A stretch of DNA of 64,000 bases from Labilithrix sp. (GTDB taxonomy: Bacteria > Myxococcota_A > Polyangia > Polyangiales > Polyangiaceae). The translations under genes and the position numbers were made by a program. The stretch's first letter is position 1, and each line of letters opens with the position of its first letter. The notes beneath the pieces were generated by a model. It did no database searches. It worked only from the letters and a program-made list of their open reading frames with translations, and was not told the DNA's origin. The stretch covers positions 1 to 64,000 of the forward strand of contig JAHBWC010000003.1 of the NCBI GenBank assembly GCA_019637225.1, written 5' to 3'. Positions 8,237-17,308 of the stretch are shown one piece after another.

Positions 8237-9949
8237 TCACGGCGCCTCCAGCGAGATGGCGAGTCCGCGCCGCCGGACGATCGTGACCGGCGCGTTGGAG
8301 GAGCGCGCATGCTCGACCGCGAACGACGTCGCGCGCGCCAGCTCCGCGCGCACCTTCTCGGGCTTCGGCGGACGCGGGGAAAAGAGCGCGAGCAGATCGG
8401 TGCGGTTGTCGTCGGCGCCGACCGGGTAGTCCGAGATGAGCAGGCGGCGGAGGAAGCCGAGGTCGTCGCTCGGGGGATCGACGACGACGGACGCGCCGTC
8501 GGCGATCACGAACGACGTGCCGGGCAGAGGGCGCGTGCTCCCGGCGAAGAGGCCGGCCGACACGACGATGCTGCTCGCCTTGGCGTTCGTCGGATCGACG
8601 CGAGCCATCAGCGCGTCGGGATCGACGGCGTGCTGCCAGGTCGCGTCGGAGCCGATCGCCCGCCATTTTCGCTCCTCGCCGCGCTTGCACTCGATCTCGC
8701 GGACGACGATCTCGTCACCGTCGCGCACCGGCGCCACGAGCGTCACCTTCTCCCCGCGCTTCAGGAGCATGTGGGCGAGCCCGATCCAGCCCTCGACGAG
8801 GAGGTCCATCACGTCGTCCATCGCGTCCGGGGCGCGCGCCACAGCCCGCTCGCCCGCCTTGAGCTTGCGTCCGCCGGTGGTCGCGGCCATCCGCCATCCG
8901 GGCGGGAGGAACGTGTCGAGGACGAGGCGCACGCGCGTCGGCGCGTAGGGGATCGCCTCGGCGACGCGGACCATGAGGTTGCCGGTGTTGATCGACTGCT
9001 TCCAGTGCACGCGACGGAGATCGTCGCCCTGGACGTAGGGACGTGTGCGGAAGTGCTCCTCGGTGGCGATCCGCGCGAGGACGCTGAGCGGCCCTTCGGC
9101 CTTCGAGCTCGATCGCGGCTTGCGATCGAAGACGACCGGGCGGAGCCGCGGCAGCGAACGGAGCGACGCCGACGCGCGCGAGGCGACGAAGACGCGCGTG
9201 AGGCCGAGCACGTCCTCGTACCAGACGTCGGCGGGGCCGAGCCGATAGACGCCGCGCGGCGTCCGCGGCAGCGGCGCCGACACGGTGACCTCGGCGCGCG
9301 ACACGCTGCGATCGAGCGCGAAGCGTGTGTCGCCGCCGAGGCGATGAGGGAGCTGTTCCTCGATGTGCATGCGGAAGCCCGGAGGCACCGGGACGCGCGC
9401 GAGGAAGAAGCGCTCCTCGACCGGATCGCCCGCGTCGACGACCGTGGGCGACATCTCGCGATCGATCGCGCCGCGTCCGCGGCGCACGCGATCGTCGAAC
9501 GAGCGGACCGCGAACGCGGAGACGAGGGTGGCCGCGGTGGACGCGATGTACATGATCGCGAGCCCGGCGACGGCGAGGACGCCGAACTGCCCCCACTTGG
9601 CGCTCAGCGCGATCGCGACCATCACGAGCGAGATGGCCGCCATCCCGAGGCCGCGGCCGGTGAGGATGCGGACGTGACGGTCGACGGCGTCGACGAAGAC
9701 CCCGAAGCCGCGGCGCCCGGCGGCGCGCTGGAGGCGGATCTCACGGCTCACCTTGATCGAGATCGCGACGAGCTGCAGGACGAGCAGCGGGACGATGACC
9801 AGCGCGAACACGCTCGCGAACTGCCCACCCGTCTCGGTGACCTCGCCGACGTCGAACGCCATCCCGGTGAGCGCGCCCGTGAGCCACGGGAGCACGAAGA
9901 GGAGCCCCGTGTGGAAGCCCGCTCGCAGGAGCCTGTAGAGCGTCCGCAT
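8237..9949 (-). CDS. DUF58 domain protein with N-terminal membrane segments (570 aa)
   Basis: The diagnostic DUF58 motif is present around residues 300-330 (RPYVQGDDLRRVHWKQSINTG). The pattern is Tyr-x-x-Gly-Asp-Asp-x-Arg-x-x-x-Trp-Lys, found in nearly all members next to MoxR ATPases. The N-terminal 150 residues contain four hydrophobic helices (GLLFVLPWLTGALTG, FASVFALVIVPLLVLQLVA, GLGMAAISLVMVAIAL, GVLAVAGLAIMYIAS). After the motif the fold should be a von Willebrand A-like domain (VRLVLDTFLPPGW begins the first strand). In this class MoxR is thought to act as a chaperone for DUF58/VWA partners. The gene lies 13 bp before the DUF4129-like gene. Its MoxR partner is separated from it by a convergent P450 gene. 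Confidence 0.85.
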   Translation of the reverse strand: MRTLYRLLRAGFHTGLLFVLPWLTGALTGMAFDVGEVTETGGQFASVFALVIVPLLVLQLVAISIKVSREIRLQRAAGRRGFGVFVDAVDRHVRILTGRGLGMAAISLVMVAIALSAKWGQFGVLAVAGLAIMYIASTAATLVSAFAVRSFDDRVRRGRGAIDREMSPTVVDAGDPVEERFFLARVPVPPGFRMHIEEQLPHRLGGDTRFALDRSVSRAEVTVSAPLPRTPRGVYRLGPADVWYEDVLGLTRVFVASRASASLRSLPRLRPVVFDRKPRSSSKAEGPLSVLARIATEEHFRTRPYVQGDDLRRVHWKQSINTGNLMVRVAEAIPYAPTRVRLVLDTFLPPGWRMAATTGGRKLKAGERAVARAPDAMDDVMDLLVEGWIGLAHMLLKRGEKVTLVAPVRDGDEIVVREIECKRGEERKWRAIGSDATWQHAVDPDALMARVDPTNAKASSIVVSAGLFAGSTRPLPGTSFVIADGASVVVDPPSDDLGFLRRLLISDYPVGADDNRTDLLALFSPRPPKPEKVRAELARATSFAVEHARSSNAPVTIVRRRGLAISLEAP

Positions 9950-10001
9950 CCTCGCGCTCCAAACGTAGCGCGGCGCGGGCCGTCACTCTAGCATCGACAC
10001 G

Positions 10002-11345
10002 ATGCTCCCTCCCGGGCCGCGCAGCCCTGCGTTCTGGCAGACCTACCGCTTCGTCACGGCACCGGAGGTGTTCGTCGACGACCTTCGCGCGCGCTACGGC
10101 GACGTCGTCGGAGTGAAATCGCTCGTCGGACGCGGCGTCGCGGTCCTCGACGCAGGGCTGGCGCGCGAGGTCTTCGCGGCGCCGCCGGAGACGTTCACCG
10201 TCGTGTCGCTCTTCGAGGCGCTCTTCGGCCCGCATTCCGTGATCGCGGTCTCCGGCGCCGCACACAAGAAGCTGAGGAAGCTCCTGAACCCGCAGTTCCA
10301 CGGCGCGCAGGTGAAGGGCTTCCTCGCGGCGATGCAGCGCGCGATTCGGCGAAACCTCGACGACGCGTTCGACGCCGCGGCGAAGAGCGGGGAGGTGGTG
10401 CGGCTCACGGACGTCACGCAGGCGATGGCGCTCGACGTCATCATCGAGACGGTGTTCGGCGCGGCCCCCGTCGACCGAGACGCTGCGCGCGCCGCGCTCC
10501 GCGGTATCACGCACGGCTTCTCCCCCATGCTCGCGGTGGGCACCGCGCTGCACGAGCGTTGGTTCCCGCCGTGGCGTCGCTTCACACGCGTGCGCGACGC
10601 GTTCGATCGCTTCGTCTACGGCGCCATCGCCGATCGGCGCGCTCGCGCCGCCGCGGGTGACGCGCGAGACGACGTGCTCGGGGTGCTCCTCGGCGCGCGC
10701 TACGAGGACGGCTCTCCCATGACCGATGTAGAGGTGCGCGACCAGCTGGTCACGCTCCTCCTCGCGGGACACGAGACCAGCGCCACCGCGATGGCGTGGT
10801 GTCTCTACTTCCTCCTCCGTCATCCGAGCGCGCTCGCGCGCCTGCGGGCCGACGTCGATGCGCTCGGCGAATCGCCCGCGCCGGAGGCGCTCACGAAGGT
10901 TCGCTACCTCGACGCGGTCGTGTCCGAGACGCTGCGCATCGAGCCGATCGTGACTGACGTGGTCCGGATCTGCCGCGAGCCCTTCACGCTCGGCGGCCGC
11001 TGGGAGCTGCCGAAGGGCGGCATCGTCGCCGTGTTCCTGATGAGCATCCTGCGTGACGCCCGCATCTTCGCCGATCCGCACGCGTTCAAGCCCGAGCGGT
11101 TCCTGGAGAAGAAGTTCAGCGCGTCCGAGTTCTTGCCCTTCGGCGGCGGCGCGCGGCGCTGTCTCGGCGCCGCGTTCGCGGAGGCCGAGCTCGCGATCGC
11201 TGTGGCGGAGATCGTCTCCGGCTGGGAGCTCTCGCTCGCGGACAGCGCTCCCGAGCGCTCGGTGCGGCGGAACCTCACGATGGGGCCGAAGCGCGGGGTT
11301 CGCGTCAGGGTCAACGGCCGGAGAGGCGCGCGCGCGCGAACGTGA
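10002..11345 (+). CDS. Cytochrome P450 (447 aa)
   Basis: A complete soluble P450. The oxygen-binding I-helix motif AGHET is at residues 255-259, the K-helix ETLR has Glu309 and Arg312, and PERF follows. The haem-binding loop FGGGARRCLG has the thiolate ligand Cys387. The N-terminus LPPGP is the proline-rich entry motif common to bacterial homologues of eukaryotic-type class II P450s. At 447 aa the length is normal, and no reductase domain is fused. It would hydroxylate or oxidise a small organic substrate using separate ferredoxin or flavodoxin partners, none of which is nearby. It is transcribed opposite to and wedged between the MoxR and DUF58 genes, which suggests an independent insertion into that operon. 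Confidence 0.93.
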   Translation: MLPPGPRSPAFWQTYRFVTAPEVFVDDLRARYGDVVGVKSLVGRGVAVLDAGLAREVFAAPPETFTVVSLFEALFGPHSVIAVSGAAHKKLRKLLNPQFHGAQVKGFLAAMQRAIRRNLDDAFDAAAKSGEVVRLTDVTQAMALDVIIETVFGAAPVDRDAARAALRGITHGFSPMLAVGTALHERWFPPWRRFTRVRDAFDRFVYGAIADRRARAAAGDARDDVLGVLLGARYEDGSPMTDVEVRDQLVTLLLAGHETSATAMAWCLYFLLRHPSALARLRADVDALGESPAPEALTKVRYLDAVVSETLRIEPIVTDVVRICREPFTLGGRWELPKGGIVAVFLMSILRDARIFADPHAFKPERFLEKKFSASEFLPFGGGARRCLGAAFAEAELAIAVAEIVSGWELSLADSAPERSVRRNLTMGPKRGVRVRVNGRRGARART

Positions 11346-11361
11346 CTCCGCGGCGCGCGCG
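11329..11361. terminator. Alternating CG stem-loop at convergent P450/MoxR stops
   Basis: CGCGCGCGC (11329-11337) can pair with GCGCGCGCG (11353-11361) across both stop codons, which are only 18 bp apart. The arms are self-complementary, so slipped pairings are possible, and no T-run follows. It may act as a shared terminator-like hairpin, but simple low-complexity sequence is an alternative. Confidence 0.28.
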
Positions 11362-11363
11362 GG

Positions 11364-12344
11364 TCAGGCCGGCGCCGGGACGCGCTCGAGGCAGTGGGCG
11401 ACGAGCTCGCGGCCGACGCCCGAGTCGCTCGTCATCACGCGATGGCCGAGCACGTCGGGCGCGAGCGCCTTCACGTCCTCGACCGAGACGAAGCTACGCC
11501 CCGAGAACATCGCGCGCGCCTGGCACGCGCGCGCGAGGAGGAGCGTCGAGCGGGGCGAGACGGACCGGAGGTTGCGATCGTCGGTGCGGATCGACTTGAG
11601 GACGGCGACGAAGTAGCGCCGCATCTCGGGGGAGACGTAGACCTTCGGGACCTCCTTTTGCCAGTGGACGACGTCGGCCTTCGTGATCACATGCTCGATG
11701 TTCGAGATCGCCGGCGACTGCCCGAGGTGCACCTCGAGCATCTTCGCCTCGGCCTCCTCCGGCGGGTAGCCGACGGAGAGCATCATCATGAAGCGATCGA
11801 GCTGCGCGGCGGGGAGGGGGTAGGTGCCCTCGTCGTCGAGCGGGTTCATCGTCGCGATCGAGATGAACGGCAGCTCTAGCTTGTGCGTCGTGCCCTCGAC
11901 CGTGACCTGACGCTCCTCCATGACCTCGAGGAGCGCGGACTGCGTCTTCGGTGGGGCGCGGTTGATCTCGTCGGCGAGCAGGACGTTCGTGAAGACGGGG
12001 CCGGGCTGGAACTGGAACGTCTTGTTGCGCATGTCGAAGACGTTCGAGCCCGACACGTCCATCGGGAGCAGATCGGGCGTGAACTGGATGCGCTTGAACG
12101 TGCACTCGACGCTGGCGGCGAACGCCTTCGCGAGCATCGTCTTGCCGACGCCGGGCACGTCGCGGAGGAGCACGTGGCCCTGCGCGGCGACGGCCCAGAG
12201 CAGCCGCGCGATCACCTCGTCCTTGCCGAGGATCACCTTGCGGATGTTCGCGGCGACCTTCTGGAACTGCTCGGGGATCTGCGGATCGACGGCCTCGTGC
12301 GCGGACGGGCCGGGCGAGGAGCCGGACGGCTGCGGGACGTTCAT
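11364..12344 (-). CDS. MoxR-family AAA+ ATPase (326 aa)
   Basis: MoxR-type AAA ATPase. The Walker A is RDVPGVGKT (Gly65 to Thr69), and Walker B is LLADEIN with Asp125-Glu126. INRAPPKTQSALLEVMEERQV is the hallmark MoxR segment, and sensor 1 is IATMNP. The arginine-finger/sensor 2 part (QLDRFMM, then RSTLLLARACQA) follows. The length is typical. These ATPases act as chaperones for VWA/DUF58-type proteins, and a DUF58 gene and a DUF4129-like gene lie downstream in the same direction beyond the P450. The Pro/Ser-rich first 20 residues are not part of the fold. GTGAGAG precedes the ATG at 12344. Transcription probably starts at or above the TerB-like gene 88 bp upstream. Confidence 0.93.
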   Translation of the reverse strand: MNVPQPSGSSPGPSAHEAVDPQIPEQFQKVAANIRKVILGKDEVIARLLWAVAAQGHVLLRDVPGVGKTMLAKAFAASVECTFKRIQFTPDLLPMDVSGSNVFDMRNKTFQFQPGPVFTNVLLADEINRAPPKTQSALLEVMEERQVTVEGTTHKLELPFISIATMNPLDDEGTYPLPAAQLDRFMMMLSVGYPPEEAEAKMLEVHLGQSPAISNIEHVITKADVVHWQKEVPKVYVSPEMRRYFVAVLKSIRTDDRNLRSVSPRSTLLLARACQARAMFSGRSFVSVEDVKALAPDVLGHRVMTSDSGVGRELVAHCLERVPAPA

Positions 12345-12432
12345 CGGTCTCTCACGCTATCCGATCGGGGGAGGCCCTTCACGGAGAAGGTGGTGCTCGC
12401 CGCCGAGCTGTCGACCGAGCGGACGACCGCGG

Positions 12433-13686
12433 TCAGCGCTCCTTCGCCTCGTCGTCGCTCCACCGCGCGGAGAGCACGAAGCGCCGGAGCTTCAAGAAGA
12501 GCTGGCGAGCGAGCGAGGTGTTCATGCTCTCGTAGCCCCACATCCAGAAGTCGAGCTTCTCGTCGTCGACGTGCCACGCGGTGGCGTACGCGCGGATGAC
12601 GCGGCGCTCGCTCTCGTCGGGCATGCCGTCGATCGAAGCGGTCTCGCACATCAACTTCACGACGTCCTCACGGCGCTCCTTCGGGACGAAGTGCGCGACC
12701 TCCGACGGGTGGTGGACGCAGAACTCGTGGTCGCCGAGCGGCGGGAGACCCTCGCTCGCCAGGAACCGGTCGACGAGCGCGCGCTCCTCGGGGTGGATCT
12801 CGCCGTCGGCGGCGATGACGCTGACGAGCGGGTAGACGATCGCGCGCGGAGGCGCCGACGGCGGCGGCGGGGTGAGCGGCGGCGCGAGCGGATCGGTCGG
12901 CGTCGCGCCCGGAGCTCCCTTCGGGGCGCGCGGCGCGAGCGGGCTCGCCAGCGGATCGGTGGGCGCGTAGGCGGGATCCGGGAGCGTCTGGGCGAGCGGG
13001 TGCGCGGCGGTGGCTCCTCGTCGCGTCGCGACCGCGACCTTGGCGTTCGACGTGGCGAGGTCCGGGGCCTCGCGCGGCCCGAGCCCGCGCACCGTCTCGG
13101 GTGCCGTCGTCGCCTCGGAGGTCGCCGCGGGCTCGCGCGGCCCGGACCTGTCCGGCTCTCGCTTGCGCTGCGCGCCGCCGCCGGTCGTCCGCGTGCCCAT
13201 GTTCGCGAACGGATCGGCCAGGGCCTCGAGCGGCTCTCGGCGCTGGATCGCGGCGAACAGCTTCGCGACGTCGCGCTCGACGAAGGTCGCCGAGACCAGC
13301 GCCTCGCGCGACGGGAAGCCGTCCCGCTCGGCCCACGCGTCGAGCGCGCGCTCGAGGTCCGCGCGCGTGTCGAAGCGCGCGGGCGCGCTCGCGTCCTCGA
13401 GCGCCGCGCGCGCCCCGCAGCTCGGACAGCGACGCTCGTCGACGGCCGCCGGCGCGAGCTCGTCGAGGCACGCCGGGCAACGGTTCGCGGGCACCTCGCG
13501 GAGCGGCTTCGCGGGCGGGCGATCGAACGCGCCCTGGCGCGCCGACGCGCAGAGCTTGCAGCGGGTCGTGGCGGGGAGACCGAAGCGGCACGCGGGGACG
13601 AGCGCGTCGTAGATCTCGACGACGCCGCCCTCGAGCCCGCATGCCTCACAGTCCGCGGTCAGCTCGACGGGGGCAAGGCCTGGCAT
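12433..13686 (-). CDS. TerB-like protein with N-terminal zinc-ribbon pairs (417 aa)
   Basis: The N-terminus carries four CxxC pairs (Cys13/16, Cys43/46, Cys70/73, Cys87/90), consistent with two zinc ribbons. Residues about 180-285 form a Pro/Ala-rich disordered linker. The C-terminal domain from about 285 (VYPLVSVIAADGEIHPEERALVDRF) matches the TerB/DjlA-like helical metal-sensing fold, with the ADGEIHPEE acidic motif and a second-half DGMPDESE motif. This family is linked to tellurite resistance or stress signalling at the membrane, but no other ter gene is present. ATG 13686 is chosen because the first CxxC begins soon after; the few in-frame codons upstream are Arg-rich. It precedes the MoxR gene by 88 bp and may belong to that module. 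Confidence 0.7.
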   Translation of the reverse strand: MPGLAPVELTADCEACGLEGGVVEIYDALVPACRFGLPATTRCKLCASARQGAFDRPPAKPLREVPANRCPACLDELAPAAVDERRCPSCGARAALEDASAPARFDTRADLERALDAWAERDGFPSREALVSATFVERDVAKLFAAIQRREPLEALADPFANMGTRTTGGGAQRKREPDRSGPREPAATSEATTAPETVRGLGPREAPDLATSNAKVAVATRRGATAAHPLAQTLPDPAYAPTDPLASPLAPRAPKGAPGATPTDPLAPPLTPPPPSAPPRAIVYPLVSVIAADGEIHPEERALVDRFLASEGLPPLGDHEFCVHHPSEVAHFVPKERREDVVKLMCETASIDGMPDESERRVIRAYATAWHVDDEKLDFWMWGYESMNTSLARQLFLKLRRFVLSARWSDDEAKER

Positions 13687-13764
13687 GCGAACGCCATGGT
13701 AGCGCCTCGCGGGCCGACGGCGCATCCGGCGGCGTCGAGCGTCGCGCCCTTCGGCGCCGAGTCG

Positions 13765-15063
13765 TCACCAGCCGGTGGTTTGCTTGACGAACACGGCGAG
13801 CTCGCCTGCGACGCGCGCGTGGAGCGCCGGCGTGCCGTGGCCGTTGCACGCCGTCAGCTCCGAGGGCGTCGCGACGTTCGGGGCGAACGCGTGGACCCTG
13901 GCGTCGCTCGCGGCGGTACGCTCGGCGGCCACGGTCGTCGTCGCGTTCGCGATGTTCGTGCGCGTGCTCCGCCCCGGCGGATCGCTGTCGCTGACGGACG
14001 GAGACACGGTCAAGATGAGGTGCGCGTCGGGGTACGTCGTGCGGAGCGTCCCGACGAAGGTACGGTACGCGGCGAGGAACTCGGCGGCCGTCGCCGGGCC
14101 GTTGCCGGCGGTCTCGTCGGGCTGGCCCAGGGCGAAGTCGTTGCCGCCGATCATGACGACGACGACGTCGGGCTTCCACGCGAAGTCGTACGTGCTCGAG
14201 AAGTCGATCGGGTTGGCGAGCGAGAACAGGTACGGCATCGCGGCGGTGTCGGGCCGCCAGATGTTCTTCACGAGCCCCTTGCCCGAGTACGCGGTGCCGT
14301 GCACCTCGGCGCCGAGCGTCGTTCCGAGCAGCGCCCCGAAGGACTTGCGGAAGTTCTGCCAGCTCGCGCCGTAGTCGACGCCGGGGCAGTCGTTGTCCGG
14401 GTAACCCACGCCCTCGACGCCGAAGCCGCTCGCGGCGGAGTCGCCGACGATCTCGATCCGTCGCGTGGCTCGGGGAGGCGGCGCGAGCAGCGCGCCTCCG
14501 CCGAAGTCGAAGCCCACGAACCGCGTGACGCCGTTCTGCGGCTCGCTCCGCTTGTAGAGCTCGACCTTGTGCGGACCCGCGGCGAGGCCGGTCGCGATCG
14601 AATACGTCCTCTTGCCTGGCGTCGTGACGATCTTCGGTTTCCAGACGTCGTCGACGGCGACGTCCCACTCGCTCGGCGCCCCTTCCATCCAGGTCTCGTC
14701 GATCTCCTCGAGGTCGACGGATACCTGCGTACCCTCGAAGCGCGCGAGGATCCGGCATCCGGCCCACGCGCACTTCGGCCCGGCCGCCTGGCGGGCGTCG
14801 AAGCGGCCGATGAGCTGCACCGCGGGCGGTCCGGCGTCGACCTCCTCGGGTGCGCCGTCGCTCGATGCCGCGTCGTCCGAGCCGTCGCCCGACGCCGCGG
14901 CGTCGCCGCCGGTCGCACGGTCGCGCTCGTCGGACGCGTCGGCGGGGACGCTGCCCGACGAGCTCATTCCGTCGGGCCCCGCCGAGTCGGACGAGCACGC
15001 GGCGACCCACGCGACGGCGCATGCGACGCCGAGCCCGATCCGCGCGAAGGCGACCTTCCCCAT
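13765..15063 (-). CDS. SGNH/GDSL esterase lipoprotein, CE2-like (432 aa)
   Basis: Signal peptide ending AWVAAC with lipidated Cys23, then an Asp/Ala/Ser-rich linker to about residue 80. An N-terminal beta-sandwich (about 85-195) precedes the SGNH hydrolase domain. Block I is IVGDSAASGFG with nucleophile Ser209, block III is GGNDFALG with Asn308, and the catalytic His415 lies in GHGTPALH near the C-terminus. A jelly-roll domain ahead of an SGNH domain is the layout of carbohydrate esterase family 2 (acetyl-xylan or other sugar deacetylases), so deacetylation of a polysaccharide outside the cytoplasm is likely. ATG 15063 is chosen because it gives the exact signal peptide. It is on the same strand as the TerB-like gene, 78 bp upstream of it. 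Confidence 0.83.
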   Translation of the reverse strand: MGKVAFARIGLGVACAVAWVAACSSDSAGPDGMSSSGSVPADASDERDRATGGDAAASGDGSDDAASSDGAPEEVDAGPPAVQLIGRFDARQAAGPKCAWAGCRILARFEGTQVSVDLEEIDETWMEGAPSEWDVAVDDVWKPKIVTTPGKRTYSIATGLAAGPHKVELYKRSEPQNGVTRFVGFDFGGGALLAPPPRATRRIEIVGDSAASGFGVEGVGYPDNDCPGVDYGASWQNFRKSFGALLGTTLGAEVHGTAYSGKGLVKNIWRPDTAAMPYLFSLANPIDFSSTYDFAWKPDVVVVMIGGNDFALGQPDETAGNGPATAAEFLAAYRTFVGTLRTTYPDAHLILTVSPSVSDSDPPGRSTRTNIANATTTVAAERTAASDARVHAFAPNVATPSELTACNGHGTPALHARVAGELAVFVKQTTGW

Positions 15064-15304
15064 CGAAGCCAGTGTGACAGAACCCCGGCCGGTTGGCTTC
15101 GACCTTCTCGGCGTGCACGGGGGGGCGGCGCACGCAGAGGCGCGTTCCACGACGCCTCGAGCACGGCAGCGTCGTTCGCTTCGTGGGATCTCCGCAGCTC
15201 CCGCACGTGAATCGCGGCGCGCCTCCAGGCACGCCCGATGCTAAATTGCCGCGGATGCGTCTCGTACGGGAGCGCAGGGCGCGGGGCGGCCTGCAGCCAG
15301 GACG

Positions 15305-17308
15305 ATGCGCGGCGTGCCGGCCGTGACTCGACGAACTGCGAAGCCCGCGGTCTGCAGCGCGCTCACGTCCGCGCTCTTCGTCCTCGCGCGCGCGGCGCAC
15401 GCGGCGCCCGAGGAGACGGCGGACGCCGCCCCGGATACCGCTCCCGCGCCGCCCGTCGTCGTGGCACCGGTGCCGATCGAGGAGGTCACCGTCTCGGGCC
15501 TGCGCCGTCAGACGTCGTCCTCGACGGAGCAGAGGATGAAGCGCACGGACATCCGCCTCGTCCCCGGCGCGTTCGGCGATCCCTTCCGGGCCATCGAGGC
15601 GATGCCCGGCGTGATGCCGATCGTTTCGGGTCTGCCTTACTATTACGTGCGCGGCGCGCCGCCGTCCGCGGTCGGCTACTTCATCGACGACGTCCGCGTC
15701 CCGTACCTCTTCCACTTCGCGCTCGGCCCTGGCGTGATCCAGCCGACGCTCATCGACGAGGTCTCCCTCCATCCCGCTGCCTTTCCTGCACGCTATGGAC
15801 GTTACGCCGGCGGCGTCGTCGCCGGTCAGACGCGCGAGCCGGGGACGGAGCTTCGCGGCGAGGGCCAGATCCGCATCTTCGACGCCGGTGCCTACGTCGA
15901 GGCCCCGTTCGCGGGCGGTCGCGGAGCGGCGGGCATCGGGGGGCGCTACTCGTACACGGCCGCGATCCTCTCGCTCGTCTCGCCGAACACGTCGATCGAC
16001 TACCGCGACTACAACGCGCGGGTCTCGTACGAGCTCAGCGATCGCTGGCGCGCCACGGCGTTCACGTTCGGCTCGTTCGACATGGCTTCTCAGGTCGAGG
16101 ACGGCGTCGAGAACGTCCTCTTCGCCTCCGAGTTCCATCGCCTCGATCTACGCTTCGATCGAAGAGGCGCGGACGGCGCGACGAGCCGCGTCGGGATGAC
16201 GCTCGGCCTCGATCGTACGCGCCTCGATGGCAAGCGCTTCTCGCAGGACATGCTCGTCGGCGTGCGGGCGCGGGAGCGCACTCCGATCGGCGATGAAACT
16301 GACATCGAGCTCGGGATCGACGCGACCGTCGACCGTTACAGCGGCGACCTCCCGAGCGTGTATGCGGTCCAGCCGGCACAATACGCCGCGGCCGAGGCGC
16401 TCTTCTCGCCGCGCATCGACACCGCGACGGGCGCCTGGGCCTCGGCGAGCTGGCACCCGACGAAGCGCTTCGATCTCACCGCGACCGCGAGAGCGGACGC
16501 CTTCTCGAGCGACGGCGAGACGGCGATCGGTCCGAGCCCGCGCGTGTCGACGCGTGTGCCGGTCAGCTCGAAGCTGACGTTCCTCGGGGCCATGGGCGTC
16601 GGTACACAGGCCCCGGCGTTCGCGATCCCCGTCCCCGCCGTCGGCTATCGGCGCTTGCCCGGCGGTCTCGGCTACGCCTACCAGAAGAGCGCCGGCGCGG
16701 AGGTCGATCTGCCGCTCCGCTTCCTCTTCCGCGCCGTCGGCTTCCATCACAGCTACTTCAACCTCCGCGACTTCGCCCGCAACAGGAGGGACTTCGACAT
16801 CGTCGAGCCGCAGCTCGTCCAGAGCTCGCCGGCGCAGGCCTACGGCCTCGAGGTCCACTTGAGCCGCAGGCTGAGCGAGCGGTTCGGCGGATTCGTCAGC
16901 TACACGCTCTCGCGAACCGAGGTCGGCGCGACGCAGCGGACGCAGGCGCGCGTGAGCCCGTTCGATCGCACGCACGTGCTCCACGTCGGCGGCTCCGCCG
17001 ATCTCGGCCGAGGCTGGCGCGCGGGCGTGCGCTTCCTCACCTACCGCGGCTGGCCGGACGAAGGCACGTCGCTCACGTCGATCTCTCCTCCGTCGCGACG
17101 TCTGCCCGCGTTCACGCGCATCGACGCCCGGATCGAGAAGCGATGGAGCTGGCGTAAGGCGGGGCACATCGCGCTCGTGCTCGAGGCGCTCAACGCGACG
17201 GCGTCGACGGAGATCATCGGCCGGAGGTGCATCCCGGACGAAGGGTGCCGGGACGAGGAGCTCGGGCCGATCGTCATCCCGAGCCTCGGCGTGGAGGGGG
17301 CGTTATGA
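15305..17308 (+). CDS. TonB-dependent outer-membrane receptor (667 aa)
   Basis: Signal peptide of about 33 residues (…LFVLARAAHAAP), a Pro/Ala linker, then the TonB-box-like IEEVTVSG and a plug domain. The plug includes DPFRAIEAMPGV, YYYVRGAPPSAVGYFIDDVRVP and a Tyr-Gly-Arg-Tyr-Ala-Gly-Gly-Val end motif. The remaining 450 residues are an alternating-hydrophobic beta-barrel ending with GVEGAL, without the usual terminal Phe. The length is in the normal range. Such receptors import chelated metals, vitamins or glycans using TonB energy; the ligand is unknown. The stop codon overlaps the next gene's start (ATGA), so the downstream EF-hand lipoprotein is translationally coupled and probably works with it. 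Confidence 0.87.
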   Translation: MRGVPAVTRRTAKPAVCSALTSALFVLARAAHAAPEETADAAPDTAPAPPVVVAPVPIEEVTVSGLRRQTSSSTEQRMKRTDIRLVPGAFGDPFRAIEAMPGVMPIVSGLPYYYVRGAPPSAVGYFIDDVRVPYLFHFALGPGVIQPTLIDEVSLHPAAFPARYGRYAGGVVAGQTREPGTELRGEGQIRIFDAGAYVEAPFAGGRGAAGIGGRYSYTAAILSLVSPNTSIDYRDYNARVSYELSDRWRATAFTFGSFDMASQVEDGVENVLFASEFHRLDLRFDRRGADGATSRVGMTLGLDRTRLDGKRFSQDMLVGVRARERTPIGDETDIELGIDATVDRYSGDLPSVYAVQPAQYAAAEALFSPRIDTATGAWASASWHPTKRFDLTATARADAFSSDGETAIGPSPRVSTRVPVSSKLTFLGAMGVGTQAPAFAIPVPAVGYRRLPGGLGYAYQKSAGAEVDLPLRFLFRAVGFHHSYFNLRDFARNRRDFDIVEPQLVQSSPAQAYGLEVHLSRRLSERFGGFVSYTLSRTEVGATQRTQARVSPFDRTHVLHVGGSADLGRGWRAGVRFLTYRGWPDEGTSLTSISPPSRRLPAFTRIDARIEKRWSWRKAGHIALVLEALNATASTEIIGRRCIPDEGCRDEELGPIVIPSLGVEGAL

